Shown: positions 47,256-60,143, counted from the first letter of the stretch. The stretch is DNA of 64,000 nt from Erigeron canadensis (GCF_010389155.1 NC_057766.1:35287516-35351515), one strand, 5' to 3'. The notes: generated by a model not told the origin, from the letters alone. Numbers and translations: made by a program.

Positions 47256-47985
47256 TTAAATCATATAAGAAAAAAAGAAATATACGTGATGTGAGAATAT
47301 TTAAGTATTTAACATTAATAAGAGTCGTAAAATTTAGTGTTTTAGTTATGTTTCAATTGTCCTTATATTTTTATAAATTTTCTAACTTTTGACTATATTC
47401 CAAAGTAACAACTCAATACCTTATTTTGTCCTTACACATAAAAATATTGTGTTTTTTTCTTCTAAATAGTTGTTAAGTCAAATTTGATTTGTAAGCATTA
47501 ATAACTTTGTTTTACTTTCCTATGTTATTTTATTTTTATTAACATAGTATGAAAAATCCACAAGAATTATTATTTATTCAGTTGGTAGACATTAGCTTGT
47601 TGCCAAAATCCACTTCCCCAATAAATATAAAACTTTGTCCACATTTCCAGCTTTGCCCCCTCACACTCTCTTTTAAACACTTGTACCATTCAACCCAATA
47701 ATAATACTCATAGATATAGAAATCCATTTAATTATATCGGTTTCATGTCCACAAACCCTAATTTCGATGTAAAAAAGTTTCATTTGCATATTCATTGAAT
47801 TCTTGAAAACAAGAATGTTGCTTTTTTCACCTAAGATCTCACAATTTAACAAAAACTAATTATTATTCTTTTCTTTTCTTTCCTTCTAATTCTAATTATT
47901 ACGAGTATTATTATTGTTTCCATATGTATCTGTCTATATCTATATATCTATATATATGTTTAGGATCTTAATTAATTAATTAATT
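47256..47985 (+). promoter_or_regulatory. Upstream region of the WAV3-like gene
   Basis: The leader probably begins after about 47640, where CT-rich text (CTTTGCCCCCTCACACTCTC) appears; TATATATCTATATATATG lies at about 47940-47958 and a TTAATTAATTAATTA run immediately precedes the ATG. Start of transcription not resolved. Confidence 0.3.
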
Positions 47986-50900
47986 ATGGGAGGCGAAAGC
48001 AAATGGAGAAAGATGAAGCTTGCCTTAGGCCTAAATACATGTCTTTATCTTCCTAAAACCGACGGCGACGATGAATCGCCGCCGCGGACCTCCGACGTCA
48101 GCCCTCGCATGCCAACCACTCCCACGCCGTCTTCTTCCGGTCTCCAGCTGTCCAAATACGGCCATAAATCTTCTCCCAAGGTAGTTTTCCATATATACAT
48201 ATACATATACACATATATATATAGATATAGATATTTATATTTATGTAATAGTATGTTACACTGAAGCTTTGCTGTAGTTAGATATTGTGTAATTATTTAA
48301 TAATTTACTGAATTACTGTGTGGTTATAAAGTGAAAACTGTGAGTTAGGTTGTTTGGATAATGTAATGGGAAGGCAAGATAAAGGACTGTCCTTTTGTGG
48401 ATATTAGGTGTAGTTAGTAAATTTTTTGGTGTTATGGGACTGTTTTACGAAGTTACGGTGGTAAATATGTCACGAAGAGAGGTGAAAAGTTGAAAAAAAT
48501 CGGTTTAGTCAACCCAGGGAAGGATTACGTAAGATTCGATTAGTTTAAGATTTTGTTTATAATTTAGTTGATTAAAAGATGCTTGCCTCTAGTGGATGCT
48601 AATGGTGCTGATGATGGATCAAAGATGCATATAGATATATTGATATATACATATACAATTTTCTGAGGTGGGGAAGTATTAAGATAGTGATGGGTTGCTT
48701 TTTTTGTCATATGGTTTTCAACTCTCTGTTGCTAATGGCTTTTTTAGTGCCCCTTTAAGATTATTCTCTGCTCCATTGATAAATATTCATTTTTTTCAAA
48801 TAAAAAAGTTCGTATTTTTAATGCTTGTTCGGGTTTTTTTTACGAACTTATTGGTTATTTTGACAAGAACTGGGTATGTTTAAATTTTGAGTTATATATA
48901 AGTTGAGAGTAGAGTTTTTGATATTGATTTTAAGTATAGAACAAAGGGAGTCAAATTTTTGACAGTTCTAAAATCCTTTTCCTTACTTTTTTACTTGCCC
49001 TTGCCTGAAGGTAAAGTGATTTGTGTGGTCAACACCTTCACTTTTATATATAAAACCTCTCTCTTTCCTTTTCATGGTTGAATTATTACTTTTGGACTGT
49101 ACTTATGGAGTATAAATTTGGTGAAAGTAAGTTTAGCTTAGAAAAGAGTAGAATATCTTTAGCTTATTCTTATTCAGTTCTAATTCTTTTCATATCTGCT
49201 TGCTTTTGACTATATGATGCATTATGCATATGCTTTTCTTTATTATTGCCTTGGAACATTCATCATTGGAACGCCAGTTTCTTAATGATCTTTACAGAAA
49301 AAAAGTTTGTATTTTTTTTCAGTCAAAATAATCTACATCACATGTTGGCCCCCTAAAAGATAATTAGTCAATAGGCCAAACTAATTTAAAACTTGCATGG
49401 TAAGTTAAAAATATAAGTTGTTTTATGTTGTAATTTTGGATGCAAATATGCAATCAAGTCTAGGCTTAATATTGTTATCTTGTAGAGTTGTATCATGAAT
49501 GTAGGCATGTAGTTACTTGAGTTGTCTATTTTTTTTAAAGTTTAAGTTGTACAATGTTATTTGATTTGGTATACAAATACGTATGTTATCACTTTTTTTT
49601 TTTATATCATTGTGCGCCTCACATTTACAAATCCTGTGCCGGTGCGCTTTGAGTTTTCAAGAACTTTGATTTAAATTAGTATAATGGCTATTTTCTTTTC
49701 TTTTTTTGGTCTAAATGATTAATCCTCCTAATAATATGATCATGCCACATGGTACAATCAAAGGATGAGAGTAGGAGAGAGAATTAGTGGATTACATATG
49801 TCATGAAGTGAAGACATTAGGAGGATTATTAGGACTTAGAAGGATTGGCTAGGACTTAGGAGGATACATCATTAGAAACATGTATAGTGAATCGGCAAAT
49901 GGTCATGAGAAACCCTAACTGCAGCAAATCTCTAGATGATTTAGTATTAATCCCGTGGAATACAAATCAAATTTTGGTATTCATATATATCTTGTGGAAT
50001 TATCTTGTGCCATATTTTTAGACTATATGCTGTTAAGAGTCAATGCAGACATATCATTCATATTCCATACATATCATATTAAACAATTCAGGTGCAATAC
50101 TACTAGTAAAGTAGTAATACTTTTAAATTCAATACAAATAAAACTCTAAAAATATATGCTTCACAAGTTTCTTAATTTAGAATTTATATTTGATTGCAGC
50201 GGACTTGTGCAATATGCTTGATGACGATGAAATCCAACGGTCATGCCATATTCACTGCAGAGTGCTCGCATTCTTTCCATTTCCATTGCATTACGTCGAA
50301 TGTAAAACATGGAAATCGAGTATGCCCTGTTTGCCGAGCCAGATGGAAAGAAATTCCTTTTGAGAAATCCGGTTCTTCTCGTGTGAAATCGGGCATCAAT
50401 TCCGCTTCTTGGTCCCAACAAGATTCGTGGATGATTCTACAAGGTATACGTCCGCAACAAATGCCCTCCAACCGTCACGTTCCTTTACTATTTCAAGCTC
50501 CTGAGCCTCCCATCTTTGATGACGATGAACTAGTCAACCAGAAAGTAGAAGAAATCTCTTCCGGGAACACCAATTCCAATGGTGGAGTAGAAATGAAAAC
50601 ATACCCTGAAGTTTCTGCGGTAGAAAGATCAGCACATTTCGACAATTTTGGAATCTTAATTAATCTAAAAGCGCCAGTTACTAAAGGAAATCTGAACACA
50701 CGTACGCCAATTGATCTTGTGACTGTGCTAGATATTAGTGGTAGCATGACTGGTACGAAGATTGCTTTATTAAAACAAGCTATGGGTTTTGTAGTTCAAA
50801 ATCTTGGCCCTCTAGACCGGTTGTCAGTAATAGCGTTTTCTTCTTCTGCCCGTCGGCTGTTTCCTCTTCGACGTATGACTGAGGTTGGGAAACAAGAATC

Positions 50901-52095
50901 TTTACAGATGATTAACTCATTAGTGGCTAATGGAGGCACGAACATAGCCGAGGCACTAAAAAAGGGAGCCAAAGTGATGACGGATCGTAAATTCAAGAAT
51001 CCGGTGAGTAGTATGATTTTGTTGTCAGATGGGCAGGACACATACACGAGTATTAGCCCTCGAAAGACTGGGTTGAAGCCATATTACCAGACCCTTTTGC
51101 CGCCATCTGTGGGCAAGAAAGATGATTTTCACTTACCAATTCACACGTTTGGGTTTGGGATGGATCATGATGCTGTTGCAATGCATTCAATCTCCGAAAA
51201 TTCTGGAGGGATGTTTTCTTTTATAGAAGCCGAAAATGTAATCCAAGATGCTTTTGCTCAGTGTATTGGAGGGCTCTTGAGTGTTGTGGTTCAAGAATTG
51301 CGAGTTGAAGTTGAGTGTATTCATCCGGTGTTGCAACTTGGGTCAATCAAAGCCGGAAGCTACAATGTGGGTATTGATGACAATGGGAGATCAGGGTTCA
51401 TTGAAGTTGGAGATTTATATGCTGAAGAAGAGAGAGATTTTCTTGTAGTGATTGATATTCCGGTTGAAGAATCTGGTAATGATATGCCATTGGTGAAGTT
51501 TAGAGTTATTCACAAGGACCCAATAAAGAAAACAACGACAGTTCTAGGAACTGAAGATGTGATTATTTCAAGGCCCGAGACAACTGCGGGGAAGCAAATT
51601 GTGTCAGTTGAACTTGACCGACAGAGAAACCGGCTTAGAGCCGCCAGTGCAATAGCTGAAGCAAGAGCTGCAGCGGAACGTGGTGATCTAGCGGCAGCAA
51701 CATTGCTGCTTGAGGATTGCAGAAAAAAGTTAGCTGAATCCGTTTCTGCTCGTGTTGGGGACAGGTTGTGCACTGGCTTGGTTGCTGAATTGAGGGAGAT
51801 GAAAGAGAGAATGGCGAGTCGTAGAGTATATGAGTCATCAGGGAGGGCTTATGTGTTGTCAGGGTTGAGTTCACACTCATGGCAGCGGGCCACAGCTAGG
51901 GGTGACTCGACAGATTTAACGAGTGAGATAACAAGTTACCAGACCCAGTCAATGGTGGATATGGTTAGCCTATCTCAGACGATGTGTTTTAGCCGGAGTC
52001 CATCAACATCGATGATTAACCCTACGGCTGGACAATCCAATAACAAAAAATCATTAAGGTCCATACACTCATTTCCAGCACCGCAGCCGAGATGA
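47986..52095 (+). CDS. WAV3-family RING-H2/VWA E3 ubiquitin ligase (WAVH1/EDA40-like)
   Basis: Two exons, 47986-48180 and 50200-52095, join in phase 0 (TCTCCCAAG|GTAG, TTGCAG|CGG) to give 696 aa. Exon 1 encodes a basic start MGGESKWRKMKLALG and a Pro/Ser/Thr linker. Exon 2 opens with a RING-H2 finger at about 68-113 (CAIC, then CSHSFHFHC, then CPVC), followed by a von Willebrand A domain from about 238 with the metal-site motif DISGS, a GGTNIAEAL segment and LLSDGQD, and a C-terminal region with a helical Ala/Arg-rich stretch near 545-580 (RLRAASAIAEARAAAERGD). WAV3 proteins are cytosolic ubiquitin ligases acting in root gravitropism and auxin responses. Length and domain order match the family; the intron directly before the first zinc Cys pair is long (2.0 kb). 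All zinc and MIDAS residues are present. Which paralogue it is cannot be settled here. Confidence 0.93.
48181..50199 (+). other. Long intron of the WAV3-like gene
   Basis: GT-AG intron of 2019 bp, AT-rich, no transposon ends recognised. Internal open frames (48695-48883, 49955-50149) are not exons. Confidence 0.7.
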
Positions 52096-52682
52096 TGAAT
52101 TGGACAAGACCATATAAAAGGGTGGTGTGGTCATTCAGCTCTATGGCATTTTTTTAATTTTTAGTTTGGAAAATGCAAAGAAAGAAGGGTGGGGTGTGAA
52201 TGTTATTAAAGAATATGGGGTATATTTCTTCCAATTGGATTGGTTGATTGTAAGGGAATAATTCTTTTTGGAATATTAGGAACTTTGATTGCTCTTTTGG
52301 CTTTTGCAACCAATATCTCATTAAACATTAGAATGGAGGTGATTTATAGTTTTATACATCTTCATGGTTAATATTCAAACTAAAAAAAGAGGAGATTTTG
52401 ATAGTGATAGTTCAAATAGCTGTTTCTAAAACTCAAAAGAAGAAAAAGAAATATAATGTTTGTATAAAGAGTAGCATTGTCAAAGCAGAGAGATTTTGTA
52501 TTCTAAAAGTTGAGGTAGTGAGATACTTCGTATATGATATTCTAATGTACGTATTTGACTGTGACCGGATGTATATACATTATATTTTTAATTTTTAATG
52601 TAATGTAATTACTATAGTCCTTGACGTACCTTTGGTTGCAATGTCAAATACTACTGTAGCATAAAGCATTTGGATAAGGCAT
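52096..52682 (+). other. 3'UTR and spacer of the WAV3-like gene
   Basis: Non-coding; the 66-codon frame at 52398-52598 is unmatched. Ends at the TAA target duplication of the Harbinger element. Confidence 0.45.
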
Positions 52683-52685
52683 TAA

Positions 52686-54656
52686 GGGGGTGGGAGTGGC
52701 TTCCCCAACCCCAAAGTTTCCCAAATATCCACATCACCATCTTCCAATAAAAACTCTCCACCTCAAACTTTTTCAATTCACCCCAAATCATCCCAAAATG
52801 GTGGCGCTACTCACCCCAACCCCAATTTCTACATCATCTTTTTTATTTTCATTTATTTTTACTTAACAAAATCACAAATTATTTTAAAATTAAAAAACAT
52901 ACCCTTTTATTATATTAAAACAAAGAAACATTACATAATACTTAAAAAAAATAAACATTACATAATACTTAAAAACAATAAACATTAAATAAATACTCAT
53001 CAACTAAAAAAAAAGAAACATTACATAATACTAAAAAAAAAACTAATCATCGAGATACGCCAAATCTTGAGCCCATACGTGCTCCGTAAGATCATATCGA
53101 AGGCAATGGTGAACTTCTTCGTCAATCAACTCCGCATACACACTTTCATCGAACACCGGTTGCACTGGCGGGTCCATTATATGGACCGGTGAGATTGCCC
53201 TCCCGTCCCTCTTAATGATCATGTTGTGTAAGATAATACATGTATGAACATACTTTCCAATTTTGTCTTTCGTTAGAGGTCGAAGAGGTCGTTGAAGAAT
53301 TTTCCATTTACCTTTGAGGACACCAAAAGCTCGCTCGACATCTTTTCTGGCCGCCTCTTGCAATTTCTTGAATCTTTTTTCCTTAGGGTTGGTTGGATAC
53401 GGTATGCTTTAACAAGTGTTGACCACTTGTTGTAGATCCCATCACTAAGATAGTAGCCACGTTTATAATCTCGCCCATTCACGTGGAATGAAGAATCCAG
53501 AGCCGTTCCGTTACGCGCTGTGACATACAAATCGGATTGGTTCAACACGTTGATGTCGTTGTTCGACCCCGGGACACCGAAAAAAGCATGTCAAATCCAC
53601 AAATCATGTGACGCGGTGATTTCAAGCATAATAGTTGGACCGTTGTGGTCACCCCTCGTGTATTGCCCTCTCAAACGTCTAGGACATGCCGACCACTCGA
53701 CATGTGTGCAATCGATGCTACCAAGCATCCCAGGCATATGATGACGAAGCTCGTGGGCCTCGAAGATGCGTGCAACGTCGTGTGACGTCGGCCTGCGTAG
53801 GTACTCTCGGCTATACAACCGAATGATGGCGTCACAAAAATAATCAAGGGTCTCTCGTGCGGTTCTGGCTGCCATGCACAAATACTCGTCATACTCGTCT
53901 GGTGCGTTACCCGTCGCGAGTTGCCTAACGGCGGATGTGCATTTTTGTATCGCCGTAAAACTTTTCTTCCTCTTGCATAGTAACGTTCTTGGAAATACGG
54001 GAAGTTTGCTTCAATGTCGCGCACGATATCTAAAAACATGGTCTTGTCCATTCGAAACTTCTTTCGAAAGTAATCGTCTTCGTATTTTGGTTGTTGAACG
54101 AACCAATCGTTCAAAAGAGTATCAAGACCAATTTCCCGATGCCGGTCCGTATACCGTCGAGTTTGAGGAGCACTAGAAGTTGCCGTATCTTCAAGAAAGT
54201 GTAACGCGTTAACAAAGAATTCCATAGAGTTATCGTTTGACTCGTCGGGAGAGTCGCTCGAATTATCCAAAATACCGGAAGCCATATTTTTTGGTGTTGG
54301 GTGTAAGAAATTAGTGATGAAAAGGTTGGGGTGTTTGAATTTTATAAAAATGTAGTGAAAATGAGAGTAGTTGTGTGTTGTTTAAAGAAGAAAAGAGTGT
54401 GTATATATATAGAGAAAGAGGTAAAAGAAAGAAAGAAAAAAAAAAAAAAAGCAACGGCTAGAAACACGCTCCCCTCGCCACGTGTCCAGCCACCACTGGC
54501 TCTTTTCCTGCGCGCGGGCCCCACTCCAATTTCTCTCTCCTCGGTGAAGTCTCCCCGTTTTCTTCCTCCTCTTCCCCACCCCGACCCACCGGCGGCGGCG
54601 TTCCCACGCGGGGCCGGGGTTCACCGCCTCTCACACCGCATCGACTCCCACCCCCC
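52686..54656 (-). mobile_element. PIF/Harbinger transposon with transposase remnant
   Basis: TAA is duplicated at both borders (52683-52685 and 54657-54659). The terminal inverted repeats are GGGGGTGGGAGTGG at left and GGGGGGTGGGAGTC (reversed) at right. Total length is 1971 bp, with the transposase on the minus strand. The right sub-terminal part (about 54470-54640) is strikingly GC-rich (CGCGCGGGCCCC, CCGGCGGCGGCG). The usual second, Myb-like ORF of this superfamily is not seen. Confidence 0.85.
53043..54285 (-). pseudogene. Harbinger transposase (HARBI1-like DDE nuclease), broken
   Basis: Starts MASGILDNSSDS at 54285 and ends LAYLDD at 53043; the intact protein would be about 410 aa, normal for the family. 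The N-terminal part has EDDYFRKKFRM. The DDE core is visible: [12 protein letters not shown] (first Asp), GYYLSDGIYNKW (second Asp), ARKDVERAFGVL (Glu), then HNMII. Three lesions break it: a frameshift near 53960 in an A/T tract, a TGA at 53591-53593 where the family has Trp (DLWI-W-HAF), and a one-base loss near 53401 between YNKW and QEAARKD. All three catalytic residues survive, so the decay is recent or partial. Such enzymes cut at TWA sites and bind the matching TIRs. Frameshifts could be assembly errors; the stop is less easily so. Confidence 0.9.
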
Positions 54657-54659
54657 TAA

Positions 54660-55555
54660 GGCTTGTTGGTTGACTCCAATGCGCATCCCTTTAGTTTATA
54701 CAATATCTAACACCAAACTATATTATCAAAGAGAAATTACTCAACAAACAATTTTCAAACCCCTTTAAATGTTACATCGCGTGCAATGTTCTAAACAGCT
54801 TCTTGTTCTTTTTGTCTTACAAGCTAATAATTTAAGACATATCAGCAGTGATCTTGAAAAATCAGATCCCAAAAACGAAATGATCGAAAAGATGTTTCTT
54901 ATTAAAAGCTTGAGTTGTGTCGAGCTCCGCATACCGCCTAATTGGATGTCACCGTGGTGTCTCGACTACTCACTACTAACTCATTAAAAAAATAATTATA
55001 CAACATAATTAATTCAAAAGGTTTAAACCTAGTCAAGTTAAGGCGGTTTATCCTTAAGCTAAAATTGTAAATTTATTTTAAAAACTTTAAAGTAAAGTTA
55101 CAACATACGAATAAAATAAAAGGGAATGATATTTACATACATCTTTCATTTTGTTTTTATGGGTAATCTTGTGTTAACATATGATGGTATGCGCATTAGA
55201 TGTTTATAGTTCACATTAAATATTTGAGATTGATGATTTGGAATTAACATATAACTATCAGTAGTCATTAGTGAGATTTTTTAATTTAATTAGTATTTCT
55301 TTATTCCAATCAATCTATTGGTTTTACAAACCTAATCTTAGTCGACAATATACATATTTTTACAATATATTTGTCCATAAAGTTATTATTTATTTTTTCT
55401 TATTATCAAAATAGCAAAACTATATAACATGTTATTGAATTGTGTTTGATTTTGCTTTACAAGTAAAATTTATCGAACTATCACATGAGAAACTACTCGT
55501 ACTTATTTATTTTACGAGAGATAACGACCGTGAGATGGTGGGACGTGGGAGTGAT
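54660..55555. other. Intergenic DNA; one unassigned frame
   Basis: The frame at 54769-54987 (72 aa, with SSDLEKSDPKNEMIEKMFLI) has a more protein-like composition than its surroundings but matches no domain I know, has no clear splice partners and starts close to the Harbinger border. It is not called as a gene. Confidence 0.35.
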
Positions 55556-55559
55556 AGGT

Positions 55560-55870
55560 CAAGTCATATAGTGTGATAGCTAAATGTCTTATCCGTACGG
55601 GCTCCGCCATCGGATTTAAAAATTCGTTGAAAGTATATCGAATGACATATCTAACATGAAATTTTAAGAACACTCATACAATTTTTATAATTCATGACAT
55701 ACGGTTTTTGAGATAAAAGATTTTGAATGAATTAGAGGAATAAAATGAATTATGGAGAAGAGAAAAAAAAACTAGTGGTTGAGATTTGAGGAGAGAGAAA
55801 AAGATGAGTGATTGAGATTTAAGGATATTATAGGTATATTAGGTAGAGATGTTTAAATTAATTAATAAAG
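55560..55870 (-). mobile_element. Mutator-like foldback family, solo arm
   Basis: Reverse complement of the segment at 34080-34450: CCGTACGGGCTCCGCCATCG, AAAGTATATCGAATGACAT, GAACACTCATACAATTTTTA and TTTTTGAGATAAAAGATTTT are shared. The preceding GTGATAGGTCA words also occur in the middle of the copy at 56064-56960. Confidence 0.6.
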
Positions 55871-56063
55871 AAGAGGGGTAATTTAGGTAGTTCAAATCAT
55901 CTTTTCTTAAAAAAAAGACAAAATGCTTTATAAGATAGTACTCGTATTAGATATTAGATATACTATAACTCATTTCATGGTTTTCCGAATCTATGAGTTT
56001 AAATATACTTTCTTCTTTTGACGGTTAAATGTCAACTAAATGTGATATATACGTATATATTGA

Positions 56064-56965
56064 TTAGGGGTGAGTTATTTTGAGAACTTCTAAAAAAAAA
56101 GAACTCAATAACCATTTTGGACCACACATTCTTTTCCTATTTCTCTCTCTTCAATTAAATAATAAAATTCACCCAAATCATTCAAAATGTTCTAACTCAC
56201 AAACCGTAAATCGTTAGACGAAACAAAAAGCATGACTAGTCTTAAAATTTTGTCCTCTTTTATTAGAGATCCAATTCGATATACTTTTGACGACTTTTTA
56301 ATTTTCGTTTTCTTTTTGGTAGTTACACATAACTTACACATGTGTAGGTTGAACTTACACATGTGTAGGTTGAACAAAAATTATGATTCGTAACGGGCTT
56401 CGCCCTTAAGGATATTCATAAACCAAAGCTAGTGGGGGTGATAGGTCATAAAGGGGGATAGGTCATAGGGTGATAGGTCATAGAGGGTGATAGGTCATAG
56501 GGGGTGACCAGTGAGGGGTGATCTACCTAACGGGTTCCGCCCTTAGACGCTATTCCTCAGCCATGGACTGACGGGCTCCGTCCTTGGCTACCATGGCTCT
56601 GCCATGGATTGACAGGCTCCACCCTTGACCTTCATTGTTGTGTACATATGTTCATTACTAATTTACATGTGAAAACAATGATCTTACACATGTGTAGGAT
56701 GAACCTACACATGTGTAGGATGAACACGATGAGAAAAAAAAAACTAAAATTAAAAAGTCGTCAAAATTATATCTAATTGGATCTCTAATGAAAGAGGACG
56801 AAATTTTAAGACTACCAATGCTTTTTGTTTCGTCTAACGATTTACGGTTTGTGAGATAAAACATTTTAAATGATTTGAGTGAATTTTCTTATTTAATGGA
56901 AGAGAGAGAAAATATAAGAAAATGAGTGGTCCAGAATTATTCTCACGTTCTTTTTAATTATCATA
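56064..56965. mobile_element. Mutator-like foldback element, second copy, right end truncated
   Basis: Left arm GGTGAGTTATTTTGAGAACT...CTCACAAACCGTAAATCG...TTAGAGATCCAATTCGATAT and the reversed right arm match each other and the element at 34847-36122. The outermost roughly 20 bp (GTGAGTTATTTTGAGAAC) are missing on the right. ACACATGTGTAGG words stand at the inner edge of both arms. The middle contains a minisatellite and CGGGCTCCGCCCTT-type words. Confidence 0.75.
56435..56530 (+). repeat. Minisatellite GGGGTGATAGGTCATA
   Basis: About five to six head-to-tail units of 15-17 bp (GGGTGATAGGTCATA with variable G runs) inside the foldback element. Diverged units of the same word occur at 34440-34500 (reverse complement) and 55545-55585. 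Confidence 0.8.
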
Positions 56966-57328
56966 TATTATATGACAAGTGTTAGGTTAAATTATTCCAA
57001 ATCTTAATTCAAGAATCGTATTGGACAATTCTTTCCTGTATCTAATGGGACAATGGATTACACAAATTTTCGTTTTGGGATAGATAGTGAAAGGATAACA
57101 TTGTCGATTAGACATAAATCAAGAATCATGTGGTGGAAGATTATACATTTTGTCATTTTCGGGTAATTATTTTGCTTTGGTATAATTATAGGGGTAATTG
57201 TTTTAGCTTGGTATATTTTTAAAAGGATACTGAGATGGTGTTTAGATAATAGAATTGAGTTTCAAATATGCATCTTTTGAGAAAGCTTGACCAAGCGATC
57301 ATACATCAGTCAATATCCATACCCACAA

Positions 57329-58424
57329 AAGGCTTGGCAAAATTTATCCAAACAAGAAAATATGGGTAAGTTTGGGTAACTTTTTAAGTCATTTGGGTAG
57401 ATATAGGCACCCTTGGAATGATAGAACGGGTCTGATTGGTGAAATTATTTCAGGTAAGACTTAAATTCCTTGTGTGGGTCGAGCGGGTCTATCTAGCGGG
57501 TTAACATATCACATATTCACACACGATGGATCAAGAAACAATGAACAACTTTCTCATCAGAAGTTGATATCTCTGAGTTTGATTTTCATGTATTTGATGT
57601 TGGCAGCGGTAACTGTGGTTGATGGGTAATGGTCACGGTAGTGGTTCGATCGTTGAAGCTTATGCTTTGGAGTTCGTTGGTTGAAGATGTCGATCCATGG
57701 TGAATCAGGAAGATGAATCTATATATGATTAATTGATTATATTATATTATGGGAAAAGTAAATATAAGGTTGTCCGGCACCTAAGCTTAAGAGTGGAACC
57801 CCTCACATACTAATATTTTATTATTTCTTATTTAATGAATAAATGCATGGGCCCTCATGATTTTTATGGATTAAAAAAATAATATGTGAGTGTTCCACAC
57901 CTAAGCTTAAATACCCGACAGCCTTGTATTTCCATCCCCTTATATTATATATAGATATAGATATAGATAGTATAGAGAGAGAAACGGAGGATGGAATCAT
58001 GAGAAAGTGTGACTGTGTGAGTAATCTGAAAGAAAGTTGGGTATTTTATGTATGTGGGGTAGGAGGCGTCTTGTGTGCAGCTCAAAATATATGTACTACA
58101 AGTTTTGTTTTTTTTTTTATCTTTCGTTTGCAAGGTACATATGTACTACTTTTCAATTTAGTTTTTTTTTTTTTCTTGAATGAACTCTTTCAATTTTGGT
58201 TTATGTTTTGCCTGGATTAGTTTTAGTTGTTATATTTTCATAAAGTGTTAAATCTGGTTTGAAAAAGGAAAAAAAATGTGAGTTTACCCGCACCCTACCC
58301 GCTTTGACCCTACCCGCTTGACTCGCATTCTTGAAATGACCCGCTTGAACTCACACCCGTTTCGACCCATACCCGTTTTGACCCGTTACCCAAACTCGCC
58401 CGACCCGCCCATTTTGCCAGCCTT
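57329..58424. mobile_element. hAT-like element with GGCTTGGCAAAAT ends and GACCCG repeats
   Basis: Left AGGCTTGGCAAAATTTATCC...GGGTAAGTTTGGGTAAC and reversed right AGGCTGGCAAAATGGGCGGG...GCGAGTTTGGGTAAC are inverted. The right sub-terminal part is a run of (T)GACCCGYTT/ACCCG words, a style common in plant hAT-derived MITEs. No exact 8-bp duplication could be found, so the superfamily is provisional. The 98-codon frame inside (57924-58220) is low-complexity. Confidence 0.55.
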
Positions 58425-60143
58425 ACGGCAAAACATATGTGTCTCAAGGTTACAAGATCAAACATGGCCTCCTTGATGCCCCATTCTTTCAAGAGAGTTA
58501 TCGATAGTCATTTTTGTGAGGTAGATAATGATTAGTGTCAAGGTATCAACTTTGTCTAGATTTTGAAAAAAACATATTTCTAACTTGTTTTTTAAAACAT
58601 TTTATCCCTATGATAACCCTGCTAAACAATTGTTTGGCAAATACTTGTTAGGATGGTTTATGTTTTGTGAACCAAATTAAGAGTGATTACTCTAAAAAAC
58701 AATCTCAAAACACTCCTACAGGTTGATTTTAGGTTGATACTTTACGTCAAACTGAAATATTTACTCTATTTATTTATACAGGACAACCATTTAATGATTT
58801 TATCCATGTTAAAAGAATAAGTTATTTTTTTTGAGAAAACCCCAATTGTTTAATCCATGATTCAATGAGGTGATTGTGGATTTAAAGACATAAAAACTAT
58901 AAGCGTCCCTTTTATTTATCTATTCATATAACTAAATAAGGATATTTTGATTTTATGTGGTTATCTTTTATGCTTGACAACTCATATTTTAACTTATGTG
59001 TCATTTTGTGATAATTTTTCTTTCTAATATATTATGACAATGAAATCTCTATCTTTTAATGTCACTTCATTTTTCGCGACATCATTTTGGCATTTATATG
59101 TGGGAAACTTTTTTAATAAACTTTAAATAACAAATTAAAAAACTAAATTCAATATTATAACCCACTTAAATTCAAATATGTTGCACAAACCACTTGATCT
59201 AAATTATTATTTGTTTACTTTTTGCGAACTACGGTAGATATTTCGTGAATACTAATACTAACTAGAAGACACCGATTTATTTGTAAAATATTTTGTATCA
59301 TAGTTTTGGGTTGTTTAATATATAACTATTTTAATCTTTTATGTAGTTTTATACATTACTATTAGCACAAGAATGCTTATATACTTTATACTATGTCTTT
59401 TATTGAGTTAAGATAGTTATCATTTTTAAATGAGATTATTTATTATTATTTCTTTATCATTTAACAAATATAGATGATAAAGAAGATTCTTCCGATTTAT
59501 AAATATTATGTTTCATTAGTCATATTATAACATATTTGACATATATTATATATTCATCACAATCTCATTATTTACATCGTAATCTGACCGTTCCTTTGAT
59601 TATATTATCATAAACTATGAATAACAATTAATTAATTTTTATTTAGGTTCTCAGTCAGCCTTGTACAACATATGAGTTTAATCTAGTATAAAATATAGAA
59701 AAAAAATGATATATAATTATATAAAATTAGCCTAATAATCCACTTAAGTAGTAAATCATTATACTTGATAAAATCAAATGATGAAATTAAAAAAAAAAAA
59801 GTCAGTATATTATGCAATTAAGTTTTTAGAGGATAGATACAAAGAACTGTGTAATTTTATCATGTGAAATTTTGTCAAGAGCTTTGCTATTAGTGGGCTA
59901 TGAAAATTAGCATTTGCTTTAGTACATTTACGGATCCAGCCCAAGTCTGTTGAGACCCATCATGCCATGCAATACTTTCATTTTATAGGGTTAATCATTA
60001 ATCATGACTAATTAACTCAACGCGCAAACTAATATATTATCTAAAGTCTAAACCAACTAAGGCAGCATCACGATATATCGCTAGTCTACTAAAGTGTCTA
60101 TTCGTTACTTTTTCAGTTAATAAGATTTTCTTTGATATATAAT
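58425..60143. other. AT-rich intergenic DNA
   Basis: No terminal repeats, domains or meaningful frames recognised over about 1.7 kb. Confidence 0.45.

Noticed and set aside
50161..51880. Several 76-87 codon minus-strand frames in the WAV3-like exon
   Set aside because: Antisense shadows of a long, well-identified coding exon.
54331..54768. 145-codon plus frame across the Harbinger right end
   Set aside because: Runs antisense to the element's GC-rich sub-terminal region and across its TIR; no domain.
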